Shown here piece after piece: positions 1 to 9,639 of a stretch of DNA of 64,000 nucleotides. This stretch comes from Mesostigma viride (Eukaryota > Streptophyta > Mesostigmatophyceae > Mesostigmatales > Mesostigmataceae), in contig RPFO01000591.1 of the NCBI GenBank assembly GCA_009746045.1, positions 61,347 to 125,346 of the forward strand, read 5' to 3'. Every line of letters starts with the position of its first letter. Position 1 is the stretch's first letter. The notes below the pieces were generated by a model that saw only the letters and a program-made list of their open reading frames with translations, was not told the origin of the DNA and did not search any database. Both the position numbers and the translations under genes were made by a program.

Positions 1-1586
1 GATGAGGATTCAGGCTCCCATGGTGTCATCATGGCCTGTCTACGTACATGGATGGCATGTATGTAATTAATGATGAGGATTCAGGCTCCCATGGTGTCAT
101 CATGGCTTGTCTACGTACATGGTTGGCATTTATGTAATTAATGAGGAGGATTCAGGCTCCCATGGTGTCATCATGGCTTGTCTACGTACATGGTTGGCAT
201 TTATGTAATTAATGATGAGGATTCAGGCTCCCATGGTGTCTCCATGGCTGGCCTACGTACATGGATGTCAAGGAATAGTAAATGATGAGGATTCAGGCTC
301 CCATGGTGTCATCATGGCCCGTGTACGTACATGGATGGCATGTATGTAATTAATGAGGAGGATTCAGGCTCCCATGGTGTCATCATGGCTGGCCTACGTA
401 CATGGATGTCAAAGAAAAAGAAATGATGAGGATTCAGGCTCCCATGGTGTCATCATGGCTGGCCTACGTACATGGATGTCTCATAAAATAAATGATGAGG
501 ATTCAGGCTCCCATGGTGTCATCATGGCTTGTCTACCTACATTGTTGGCATGTATGTAATTAATGATGAGGATTCAGGCTCCCATGGTGTCTCCATGGCT
601 GGCCTACGTACATGAATGGCATTTATGTAATTAATGATGAGGATTCAGGCTCCCATGGTGTCATCATGGCCCGTCTACGTACATGGATGGCATTTATGTA
701 ATTAATGATGAGGATTCAGGCTCCCATGGGGTCATCATGGCTTGTCTACGTACATGGTTGGCATTTATGTAATTAATGAGGAGGATTCAGGCTCCCATGG
801 TGTCTCCATGGCAGGCCTACGTACATGGATGTCAAGGAATAGTAAATGATGAGGATTCAGGCTCCCATGGTGTCATCATGGCCTGTCTACGTACATGGAT
901 GGCATGTATGTAATTAATGATGAGGATTCAGGCTCCCATGGTGTCATCATGGCTTGTCTACGTACATGGTTGGCATTTATGTAATTAATGAGGAGGATTC
1001 AGGCTCCCATGGTGTCATCATGGCTTGTCTACGTACATGGTTGGCATTTATGTAATTAATGATGAGGATTCAGGCTCCCATGGTGTCTCCATGGCTGGCC
1101 TACGTACATGGATGTCAAGGAATAGTAAATGATGAGGATTCAGGCTCCCATGGTGTCATCATGGCCCGTGTACGTACATGGATGGCATGTATGTAATTAA
1201 TGATGAGGATTCAGGCTCCCATGGTGTCATCATGGCTGGCCTACGTACATGGATGTCAAAGAAAAAGAAATGATGAGGATTCAGGCTCCCATGGTGTCAT
1301 CATGGCTTGTCTACGTACATGGTTGGCATTTATGTAATTAATGAGGAGGATTCAGGCTCCCATGGTGTCATCATGGCTTGTCTACGTACATGGTTGGCAT
1401 TTATGTAATTAACGAGGAGGATTCAGGCTCCATTGGTGTCATCATGGCTGGCCTACGTACATGGATGTCAAGGAATAGTAAATGATGAGGATTCAGGCTC
1501 CCATGGTGTCATCATGGCTTGTCTACGTACATGGTTGGCATTTATGTAATTAATGAGGAGGATTCAGGCTCCCATGGTGTCTCCAT
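1..1586. repeat. 71-bp satellite array with 12-monomer higher-order repeat
   Basis: Head-to-tail monomers of 70-71 bp, each starting GATGAGGATTCAGGCTCC or GAGGAGGATTCAGGCTCC and containing CTACGTACATGG near the middle. Monomers differ in the half after CATGG (endings such as GGCATTTATGTAATTAAT, GTCAAGGAATAGTAAAT, GTCAAAGAAAAAGAAAT, GTCTCATAAAATAAAT). The same order of twelve variants restarts at position 848, giving a higher-order unit of 847 bp. Open frames through this DNA (for example 353-559) are by-products of a repeat without stops, not genes. Left edge lies outside the window. Confidence 0.97.
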
Positions 1587-1959
1587 AGTTATTATAAATA
1601 GTGACGGAACCTTTTTGCCACTTGGGCAATTAGGTCCGTCACTATTTATCCGGCGAAAACCACTCGCCGGCATCTATTCCGCGTTAAGTTCACGTGAACT
1701 ACACGCGGAATTGATGCCGGCGAGTGGTTTTCGCCGGATAAATAGTGACGGACCTAATTGCCCAAGTGGCAAAAAGGTTCCGTCACTATTTATAATAACT
1801 AAAACGTCGTAGTGTGGGGGCCGATATCTATCGTACCGCTAATGCCTACTGCAGTACCGAATCTCGCCTTAACGATATTCCAACCGGGCATTTTTCCCTT
1901 CTGGCACTTTCGTTTGGCCTTCTGGTATCAATTCCTTCCGGTATTCGGAAATACCCGTG

Positions 1960-1984
1960 TCACCACAGGGATTCGAACCCCCGA
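1960..1984 (-). other. tRNA 3'-half-like segment (B box) in left arm
   Basis: On the minus strand this reads as a T-arm with GGTTCGAATCC, a perfect Pol III B box, followed by CTGTGGTGACA, which resembles an acceptor-stem 3' strand. No matching 5' half, D-arm or anticodon arm is visible, so it is not a tRNA gene. It is mirrored in the right arm at 2221-2250. Confidence 0.5.
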
Positions 1985-2220
1985 CTTACGAGGTCTTAGT
2001 TATTATAAATAGTGACGGAACCTTTTTGCCACTTGGCAATTAGGTCCGTCACTATTTATCCGGCGAAAACCACTCGCCGGTATCTATTCCGCGTTAAGTT
2101 CACGTGAACGTGGCGCGGAATTGATGCCGGCGAGTGGTTTTCGCCGGATAAATAGTGACGGACCTAATTGCCCAAGTGGCAAAAAGGTTCCGTCACTATT
2201 TATAATAACTAAGACCTCGT

Positions 2221-2250
2221 AAGTCGGGGGTTCGAATCCCTGTGGTGACA
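2221..2250 (+). other. tRNA 3'-half-like segment (B box) in right arm
   Basis: Inverted counterpart of 1960-1984. GGTTCGAATCC (2229-2239) matches the B box and T-loop, with a GGGG/CCC(T) T-stem. No 5' half is present. Identical segments recur in the second palindromic element near 30105-30125 (minus) and 30366-30395 (plus). Confidence 0.5.
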
Positions 2251-2616
2251 CGGGTATTTCCGAATACCGGAATTGATACCAGAAGGCCAAACGAAAGTGC
2301 CAGAAGGGAAAATATGCCCGGTTGGAATATCGTTAAGGCGAGATTCGGTACTGCAGTAGGCATCAGCGGTACGATAGATATCGGCCCCCACACTACGACG
2401 TTTTAGTTATTATAAATAGTGACGGAACCTTTTTGCCACTTGGCAATTAGGTCCGTCACTATTTATCCGGCGAAAACCACTCGCCGGTATCAATTCCGCG
2501 TGTAGTTCACGTGAACTTAACGCGGAATAGATACCGGCGAGTGGTTTTCGCCGGATAAATAGTGACGGACCTAATTGCCAAGTGGCAAAAAGGTTCCGTC
2601 ACTATTTATAATAACT

Positions 2617-3666
2617 TCCATGGCTGGCCTACGTACATGGATGGCATTTATGTATTTAATGATGAGGATTCAGGCTCCCATGGTGTCATCATGGCTTGTC
2701 TACCTACATGGTTGGCATTTATGTAACCTGAATCCTCTCATTAAGAAAATGAAGAGGATTCAGGCTCCATTGGTGTCATCATGGCTGGCCTACGTACATG
2801 GATGTCAAGGAATAGTAAATGATGAGGATTCAGGCTCCCATGGTGTCATCATGGCCCGTCTACGTACATGGATGTCTCATAAAATAAATGATGAGGATTC
2901 AGGCTCCCATGGGGTCATCATGGCTTGTCTACGTACATGGTTGGCATTTATGTAATTAACGAGGAGGATTCAGGCTCCATTGGTGTCATCATGGCTGGCC
3001 TACGTACATGGATGTCAAGGAATAGTAAATGATGAGGATTCAGGCTCCCATGGTGTCATCATGGCTTGTCTACGTACATGGTTGGCATTTATGTAATTAA
3101 TGAGGAGGATTCAGGCTCCCATGGTGTCATCATGGCCCGTCTACTTACATGGATGGCATTTATGTAATTAATGATGAGGATTCAGGCTCCCATGGTGTCA
3201 TCATGGCTTGTCTACGTACATGGTTGGCATTTATGTAATTAATGAGGAGGATTCAGGCTCCCATGGTGTCTCCATGGCTGGCCTACGTACATGGATGTCA
3301 AGGAATAGTAAATGATGAGGATTCAGGCTCCCATGGTGTCATCATGGCCCGTCTACGTACATGGATGGCATTTATGTAATTAATGATGAGGATTCAGGCT
3401 CCCATGGGGTCATCATGGCTTGTCTACGTACATGGTTGGCATTTATGTAATTAATGAGGAGGATTCAGGCTCCCATGGTGTCTCCATGGCTGGCCTACGT
3501 ACATGGATGTCAAGGAATAGTAAATGATGAGGATTCAGGCTCCCATGGTGTCATCATGGCCTGTCTACGTACATGGATGGCATGTATGTAATTAATGATG
3601 AGGATTCAGGCTCCCATGGTGTCATCATGGCTTGTCTACGTACATGGTTGGCATTTATGTAATTAA
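2617..3666. repeat. 71-bp satellite array
   Basis: Continuation of the array. Contains one variant monomer (about 2726-2762) in which CCTGAATCCTCT precedes AGAGGATTCAGG, giving a local 12-bp hairpin. The array stops at the Copia-1 insertion, whose ATTAA target copy is 3662-3666. Confidence 0.97.
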
Positions 3667-4148
3667 AGTTGGTTGGAGACCCATCTAGGGTCCACATGGG
3701 TCCTCAGAGATAGAGGATCTTGTACAGATTACTACAATATACTTTATTGTAGTATTGGGCCAATGGCTGTACTTCACTAGTACTCGCCAATGGGATAACG
3801 CCACGTAGAATATGTGGGCGTCTCCCAGGCCTCCACGTCACCGGCTGGTCAAGGGCCGGTGTAGTACTGTCAATAGGACTGAGCCGACTATCGGCCTATT
3901 ATGTATGCGCATCTGCCTTGGTACCTCCTAGAGGATTCTAGAAGTATCTAACACGCGGCATGCACTGAACTACACGGAATGCATGTCCACGTAGGATATT
4001 CAGCAAGACTGATGAAGGTGCCAAGCGCAATAGAATATATGCGCAACGAAGACGAATTATGCAGCAACGACAATAACGTATGAGAACAATAAACACAACG
4101 TTCATTTCATGCTTTCTGATTTACATCGCATTCCATTTATTTGCAACT
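3667..4148 (+). repeat. Copia-1 5' LTR
   Basis: 482 bp. Contains a 9-bp stem hairpin ACTACAATA-TACTT-TATTGTAGT near 3730-3753, a CCAAT box just after it, and AATAAA near 4088. No TG start. Only 13 bp separate the LTR end from the gag ATG, and those bases (TGTATTCATTGC) do not look like the usual TGG-starting primer-binding site. Confidence 0.95.
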
Positions 4149-4161
4149 TGTATTCATTGCA

Positions 4162-5403
4162 ATGTCTTCGGACGACAATCTTTCAGAGCAGAGGTCTGGC
4201 CCTGGTGAGCACGGACCGGCTCAATTTTCTGTCGACCCTGGCCCAGGCGAGCACAGGGATGACAATAAGAATATGTCCGACCAGCCCCGGGAGGAGGGCT
4301 GCGGGCAGGGAAGTACTAGTAGTGACAACCAGCGTGCTCGTGATAAGGTGCTTCGGCGGGAGACCTTGCTTCAAGAGGCGAAGCTGCTGTCGGCAATCAA
4401 GAAATGGGTTCCAGCCCCGCTGGTGCCTGGTGCTATTCAAGCAGACCGGGATCGCTTTGTAAGCTCTCTTGGGCCATTTTTCCGCAGGCTCGCGGGCAAC
4501 CGAGACATCATTCCGGACTGGCTGGAGTTTCTTCGTGGAACCCCGCTGGGAGACCGCGAGAAAAACCACCCAGAGTGGATTTCGCTGCTGGATAGAGCAC
4601 AGCGTCTGCGGTGGTCGCCGTTCGAGTTTCTGCGCCGAGCGAGGGAGACTTTTCTTCGTTCTATCACTGCCAAAACCTGCGACGAGATCGAGGAATTTGT
4701 AGATGCAAAGCCGAAGCCCGGGCAGACCATCATCGAGCACCTCAACTCTTACTACGACATGCTGGAGAAGCAGGGGCTCCGGTGGCCTGACGAGGCGGTG
4801 AATCTCCGATGGATCCAAAACTGTGCTCTGTCCGAATCCGAGAAGCGGAATTTGGTCGCCAACTGCCGCGGTTACCTGTGCGACACTCACCGATGCAGAG
4901 CTCACCTCAAGGAGCTCCTGACGAATCAAACCCGTGTTTCCAGAGAAGGAGGTGCCGCGGAGGTGCCTCGTGTCGCCATGGTGATGGAGCAGCAACGGGA
5001 AATCTTCTGCTACAACTGCGGGCAGCCCGGGCACACACGCCGCGCATGTAAGGGTAAGGTTGTCGCTAATTCTGAGTCCTTCCCTCCCTGCACTTTCTGT
5101 AATAGGACTAACCATCTGGCTAAGGATTGCTACTTTCGCAAGTGCAAGTCTTGTGGCAATTCTGGACATGATGCGTCTGCCTGCAGGAGCAAGGCGGGCG
5201 CTGGACCCAAGGATACCCAGATGGAGGTCCTCAAGCTGCTGCAGCAGATCTCCCAAGCCGTCAAGAGCGGTGCCCTTCGTGGTGGCGACGCTTCTCAGCC
5301 GCGTGGTGGTGACGCTTCCCAGCCGCGTGGTGGTGATGCTTCTCAGCCGCGGGGTGGCAATACCTCTCGTGGCCGCAAGAGGAAGCAGCAGCAGAAAAAC
5401 TAG
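4162..5403 (+). CDS. gag: Gag polyprotein of Copia-1 (three zinc knuckles)
   Basis: 413 residues from the first in-frame ATG after the LTR; the open frame reaches back to 4141 but only through a non-ATG codon inside the LTR. Residues of roughly 55-270 form the helical capsid-like part. Three CCHC knuckles follow: CYNCGQPGHTRRAC, CTFCNRTNHLAKDC and CKSCGNSGHDASAC. The C-terminus has four copies of RGGDASQP-like RGG repeats and a basic KRKQQQK tail. Role: particle assembly and RNA packaging. It ends TAG at 5401-5403; pol lies in the -1 frame, which is open across this stop, and the last gag codons read CAG AAA AAC TAG, a run of A that could allow slippage. That last point is inference. Confidence 0.9.
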   Translation: MSSDDNLSEQRSGPGEHGPAQFSVDPGPGEHRDDNKNMSDQPREEGCGQGSTSSDNQRARDKVLRRETLLQEAKLLSAIKKWVPAPLVPGAIQADRDRFVSSLGPFFRRLAGNRDIIPDWLEFLRGTPLGDREKNHPEWISLLDRAQRLRWSPFEFLRRARETFLRSITAKTCDEIEEFVDAKPKPGQTIIEHLNSYYDMLEKQGLRWPDEAVNLRWIQNCALSESEKRNLVANCRGYLCDTHRCRAHLKELLTNQTRVSREGGAAEVPRVAMVMEQQREIFCYNCGQPGHTRRACKGKVVANSESFPPCTFCNRTNHLAKDCYFRKCKSCGNSGHDASACRSKAGAGPKDTQMEVLKLLQQISQAVKSGALRGGDASQPRGGDASQPRGGDASQPRGGNTSRGRKRKQQQKN

Positions 5404-5441
5404 ATGATCCTCTCTGTTTATATAACCCCTACAGCGTCCTT

Positions 5442-8400
5442 ATGGATGCTGATGAGAGTGGACTCATGGCAGATGAGGCCTGCCAGGTGGTAGGGGCTCC
5501 AGCAGTAACCCCTACTGACCGTAAAGCTGCCCCAGTGAGCAGCAGTAAAAGTGCCCCTGTTTGTGGCATTCCTATCCATGCCTGGAATAAAAAGAGTACC
5601 CCAGAGGGAACTCTTCCTGTAAATAATACATGTGGATCTGCTCCTGGTTGTAGACAGATGCCACATGGTGTTGCCCAGGTGAGCAACGTATCTGTGAACA
5701 ATACATGTGGTGCAGCTCCTGTTTGTAGCCAAGCACCCATTGATATTGTTAACAGTCAAGCTCCTCAGAGCAATAATCCTTGTTATATTGATAATAAAAA
5801 CTTGGACTCTTGCTCTGCCAGGAACGTGGATGCCCGTCCATGTCCTGAAGAGCCTGAGCCTAATGATTGTATTAATCTTAGGACTCTGGCTAAGAGTTTG
5901 CATGATGCCTGTGGCCATGGAAACAATGCCATTAGGCTTGTTCAAGCCATTAATAACAAAGCTCTCTGGCAAGCTTATCAAGATGTCAGAGAACATTGTG
6001 TGTGCCAATTGTGTGCTAACAAGCCTTCCAAACGTCATGCAAAGCATCCTGCAGATGGTAGGGGTAATCTACAAGCTGATATCCTCTACTTCACCAATTA
6101 CAGGCAATTGCCTTACTTGGTGGCTGTGGATGAATGGTCAGGCTACATTGGAATTGAACCTATGGCAGCAGGGGATGAGAATACTCTCCATGCCGCAGTT
6201 CTTGTTATTCTGCAGAAGTTTGCAGTTATTCATAAGCTGCAGATGGACTTGCAGTTTAACTGCCTGACCAAATACTCTGATCTGCCTTTCCTAAGGATTG
6301 TGGGTCGTGAAGATCACCAAGCCCAAGGCAAGGTTGACAGATATATACAGGAGCTTAAGAAGTTGGTAATATCCGGGGACTATCCTGAGATGTTTAAACC
6401 AACTTTTGCTGTCAGGTGTTTGGGTGCTGCAAAAGTGGAAAACACCATGAACAACCGTTTTCATACTATCAAAGTGCGTGGTGTTCCACGGCTGGTCTCA
6501 CCTCGTGGACTAGCAGGTGGCCTCTACCCTGATGACATCATGCAGGCATGGAGTAAGCAGAGGTGGGCACAGTATGCTCATCTCTGTGAAAAGGATAAAC
6601 AGAGAGGAGAATCATTAAAATTTGAGGTGGGAGACCAGGTGATCTTCCACAAAGAAAATGCTCCTGGTAAACGTGGTTATTGGCAGGGTCCAGGGACCAT
6701 AACCTCAGTTGACCTGGAGATGAAAACTGCTGATGTGGTCTGGAATGGGACCACTTATCATCTGGCTTGGAATAGATTGAAGAGAGATCCAATGAACGTT
6801 CAAGAAAATCCCCTGGAAATTATGGCCCCTGAAGAGGCACTTGGATCTCCCAATCTTTCCTGTCCACCTTTGGCCAGTGAACAGGCTGGACTCCAACTAC
6901 CAGAAAGGGCGGCCTCCCATCAACTGGAGCCTACTACTCAGCAAGCTCAGCCTAAGACATTGACTGGGATATCACAGGATGATATGGATGAAGCTGACTT
7001 GTTGGATAATAGGGTGTCTGATCAGCACCGGAAGCTCCGGCCGTTGGAACATGGGCTTGAGACCCCTGGGCAGGTGGATAACATATTTCAGTCTGAACAG
7101 CCAAAGCTTGGATCCAATTACCCTGGTAATAAGCCATTGCCCTTGGAGACTGATGGGATTCCAGCCCAAGGAAGACAAGCTGAGGAGGGGTTGTCCAGGT
7201 TGAACACTCAGCTCGGCAAGAGAGGCAATCCTCAAGAGCTTCGGGATATTGTAAAGAAGCTCAAGCCCTCACTAAAGATTGCCAAAATAACTTCTCTTCT
7301 AGAGAAGGGCATGGACCTTGATGGCTTTGATGTGGATACCAAAGCAGAGGTCTCTGTCACCTCGCCCTTTAATGCTTTGCTGGATAAGTATTCCCTTGAA
7401 CCCAGTCCATGGACTATTGTCCAAGACTTTGCGGGTAACACTGATCATCAAGTTCTTGGGAATATCACTATCCCATTCTTGGGTGAGTCTTTGACACTTT
7501 GTGTTGTTGATGGCTATAAGGGACCCACTCTCATTGGCCAGCCATTCTTGGTGACTCCCGGTGTTACCATTGTTGATGGCCCCAATAACACAAAGAGTCT
7601 CCTAAAAACCCATTGTGACCCAATTCCTCTGGAATCATTCAGATGTCTCTTGCCTCTTGAAATGTTCCAGAAGGCAAATTGGAAGACCGCCTGTGTCGGT
7701 TCAATAAAAGGAGCAGAATGGGGAAGGGATATACCCCCAGCTTCTGAGCTGGTAGAACCCGCCCAGCTCAGTGTGACTTCTCTTGGTCTCACAAAAAGGT
7801 CATTTGCTGCTCATAGCCCCATGTCCTTTGATGATGTAGACCTGGATTGTCACACTTTCGCTGGCCTTGAGGCCTGGCGAGTAGCATTGGCGCGTGCGCT
7901 CCAGGAGTGGCAAACGCTGGATGTTTTTGAAGGCATTTCAGAACCTCCACCCAATGCTCAAATGCTTCAGTTGCGTTTTGTATGCAAGATGAAGAGCAAG
8001 CTTGGTGAGCCTCCCATACCAAACGCACGTCCAGTCGTGACCCAGTTCCATGGTACTACAGACTTTGATAAGGAGGAGCTGTACACTCCTGGCCTGTCAC
8101 ATCCTGTTCTCAGGCTTATTCTTAGTCTGTACCTTGGTGCTTTGGACTATGGCTTGGATTATGGAGCAGAAATTGATGACTTCACCAGGGCCTTTTTGCA
8201 TGGTGATCCTCAGGTGGCCAGAGCCACTTGGCAAGCTCAAAGACCCTGTTGTGTTAAGACCCCAGCATGCTGGATAGCTGAAGTAGGTCATCCCTACATG
8301 CAGCCTAAAGTGGGCTGGGAAGGACTGGTCAGCAGTCCAGTCATCTGGTATGAAACCATTGCTCCTGCCATCCAGGAGAGATGTCAGATGCAACAATCTC

Positions 8401-9371
8401 ATCTTGCTTATTGTCTCTTTGTGGGGCAATCCAAAGGACAACCCACCTGGGCTACCTTACATGGAGATGATATGCAACGCATTGGTCCCAAGGGATGGTT
8501 GAATGAGACCTATAAAAGGCTCAATGACAAGTCCCCTATTGGTACCAGAGCATGGTTTAGTAAAAACAGCCAGGTACCTTACTGTGGCATTGGCTGTACC
8601 CTTTTCCAGGATGACAAAGGATGGCATCTTAAGCTGCAATCGGCGAAGGGGTATAAAGAAAAAGTAATAACTCAGTTGCCCAAGAGAGTAACTGAGGAGA
8701 ATGCCCCTACGGTTAAAGGTCAACTGGGTTGGCTGGCTGCCACAACTAACCCTGACCTGGCAGTACAGAGTAGGATGCCAGACTCTGTTGTTGTAGGAGA
8801 AGGAAGGAGGCGCCTGGAGAGCTGCCTCAATGAATCTCCTGACTTGGTGTTGTCCGGTGTAGACTGGCATGGGCGCATCATCATAGACGCCTACACAGAT
8901 GCTAGCCAAGAGTCTAGATCTGCCAACAAGATTGGTGCCAGAGCCGGATGCCTGATCACCATCAGGAATGAAGGCAAACAGCCCTCGTTGGTATACTGGT
9001 CCAGTAACCTTCAGAGGAGGCGGTTTGCTGGCATTGACACCGCTGAGTGCAGGGCATACGCCATGTGCATTCGCGATGCCATATACATAAGAGAGCTACT
9101 CTTATGGTGTCTGAGTCAGATAAGACCTCAACCCGTGATTGATGTCAGGGTTTATTGTGATAATAAGCCCGTGGTCTCTTTTATCAAGAATGAGAGGGCC
9201 ACTACTACTGACTTGGACTACCTTGTGGCAAAGGAGTTGTCCAGCCACTGTATAACCATACATCTGCCAGGACACTCAAATCCTGCTGATGCTATGACCA
9301 AGCTTCCACGACTGGCCCTTAATGGGTACCAGTTGCTGCGGTCCATGATGGCTGGGAAACCCTTGTCATGA
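5442..9371 (+). CDS. pol: Pol polyprotein of Copia-1: INT - PR-like - RT - RNase H
   Basis: 1,309 residues. A Cys-rich N-terminus has two NNTCGxAPxC repeats (about 61-95). Then: integrase zinc region (HDACGH about 154, CVCQLC about 186); integrase core with D near 213 and D near 269, the third acidic position being D299 in QGKVDRY instead of the usual E; and an SH3-like PGKRGYWQG segment near 408-416. A protease-like fold follows at 625-705 (DVDTKAEVSV, then LIGQPFL). RT spans 841-1060 (ARPVV, EIDDFTRAFL, ATLHGDDM). RNase H has YTDAS (1153), AECRAY (1202), YCDNK (1240) and NPADA (1283). Frame is open throughout. The domains are recognisable, but the order and HGDD are not those of standard Copia elements. 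Confidence 0.93.
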   Translation: MDADESGLMADEACQVVGAPAVTPTDRKAAPVSSSKSAPVCGIPIHAWNKKSTPEGTLPVNNTCGSAPGCRQMPHGVAQVSNVSVNNTCGAAPVCSQAPIDIVNSQAPQSNNPCYIDNKNLDSCSARNVDARPCPEEPEPNDCINLRTLAKSLHDACGHGNNAIRLVQAINNKALWQAYQDVREHCVCQLCANKPSKRHAKHPADGRGNLQADILYFTNYRQLPYLVAVDEWSGYIGIEPMAAGDENTLHAAVLVILQKFAVIHKLQMDLQFNCLTKYSDLPFLRIVGREDHQAQGKVDRYIQELKKLVISGDYPEMFKPTFAVRCLGAAKVENTMNNRFHTIKVRGVPRLVSPRGLAGGLYPDDIMQAWSKQRWAQYAHLCEKDKQRGESLKFEVGDQVIFHKENAPGKRGYWQGPGTITSVDLEMKTADVVWNGTTYHLAWNRLKRDPMNVQENPLEIMAPEEALGSPNLSCPPLASEQAGLQLPERAASHQLEPTTQQAQPKTLTGISQDDMDEADLLDNRVSDQHRKLRPLEHGLETPGQVDNIFQSEQPKLGSNYPGNKPLPLETDGIPAQGRQAEEGLSRLNTQLGKRGNPQELRDIVKKLKPSLKIAKITSLLEKGMDLDGFDVDTKAEVSVTSPFNALLDKYSLEPSPWTIVQDFAGNTDHQVLGNITIPFLGESLTLCVVDGYKGPTLIGQPFLVTPGVTIVDGPNNTKSLLKTHCDPIPLESFRCLLPLEMFQKANWKTACVGSIKGAEWGRDIPPASELVEPAQLSVTSLGLTKRSFAAHSPMSFDDVDLDCHTFAGLEAWRVALARALQEWQTLDVFEGISEPPPNAQMLQLRFVCKMKSKLGEPPIPNARPVVTQFHGTTDFDKEELYTPGLSHPVLRLILSLYLGALDYGLDYGAEIDDFTRAFLHGDPQVARATWQAQRPCCVKTPACWIAEVGHPYMQPKVGWEGLVSSPVIWYETIAPAIQERCQMQQSHLAYCLFVGQSKGQPTWATLHGDDMQRIGPKGWLNETYKRLNDKSPIGTRAWFSKNSQVPYCGIGCTLFQDDKGWHLKLQSAKGYKEKVITQLPKRVTEENAPTVKGQLGWLAATTNPDLAVQSRMPDSVVVGEGRRRLESCLNESPDLVLSGVDWHGRIIIDAYTDASQESRSANKIGARAGCLITIRNEGKQPSLVYWSSNLQRRRFAGIDTAECRAYAMCIRDAIYIRELLLWCLSQIRPQPVIDVRVYCDNKPVVSFIKNERATTTDLDYLVAKELSSHCITIHLPGHSNPADAMTKLPRLALNGYQLLRSMMAGKPLS

Positions 9372-9639
9372 GGAGTAATCTGGGAGCCTGAGCCTAATGC
9401 TCCTCCTGTAGGTTTTTATCCCCCTGGAGGTTTTGTCCTCTCTGGAGAAGAGGTTTTCCTTCAGATTTGGGTTTTCCCTACAGCAGGTTACACCAACCAT
9501 GCAATGATGAGATGCAAACTCCATAAGACCCAAGTGAGTCCCCATTGCCCACATATGTGAAAGTGAACTGGCCAGGTGCGGCCGAACATCAATGAATACA
9601 TCTAAGCCTTATCACTTTCACAAGGGAAAGAATGGCTGG
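9372..9639 (+). other. Copia-1 3' untranslated region and polypurine tract
   Basis: 268 bp between pol stop and 3' LTR without an open frame of note. The purine-rich AAGGGAAAGAATGG stretch just before 9640 is the likely second-strand primer. Confidence 0.6.

Larger units (their letters stand above)
1587..2616. mobile_element. 1,030-bp composite palindromic element (copy 1)
   Basis: Three near-identical foldback units of about 213 bp (1587-1800, 1998-2210, 2405-2616), each a long perfect-looking inverted repeat with ends AGTTATTATAAATAGTGACGG and its complement, enclose two arms (1801-1997 and 2211-2404) that are reverse complements of each other. The whole element is therefore one giant palindrome centred in the middle unit. 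It sits in a satellite monomer between duplicated TCCAT (1582-1586 and 2617-2621). Uninterrupted versions of this site exist near 16050 and 27240, which confirms a 5-bp target duplication. It has no coding capacity, so it must have been moved by an enzyme encoded elsewhere. Family not recognised. Confidence 0.9.

Noticed and set aside
1960-2250. Complete tRNA gene
   Set aside because: Only a T-arm and acceptor-like end; no D-arm, anticodon arm or 5' acceptor strand found.
1-3666. CRISPR-like array of regular direct repeats
   Set aside because: Repeats are contiguous 70-71 bp monomers without unique spacers, and the context is eukaryotic.
4183-5256. 357-codon minus-strand frame opposite Copia-1 gag
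   Set aside because: Shadow of gag codons; the plus strand has three zinc knuckles and correct element context.
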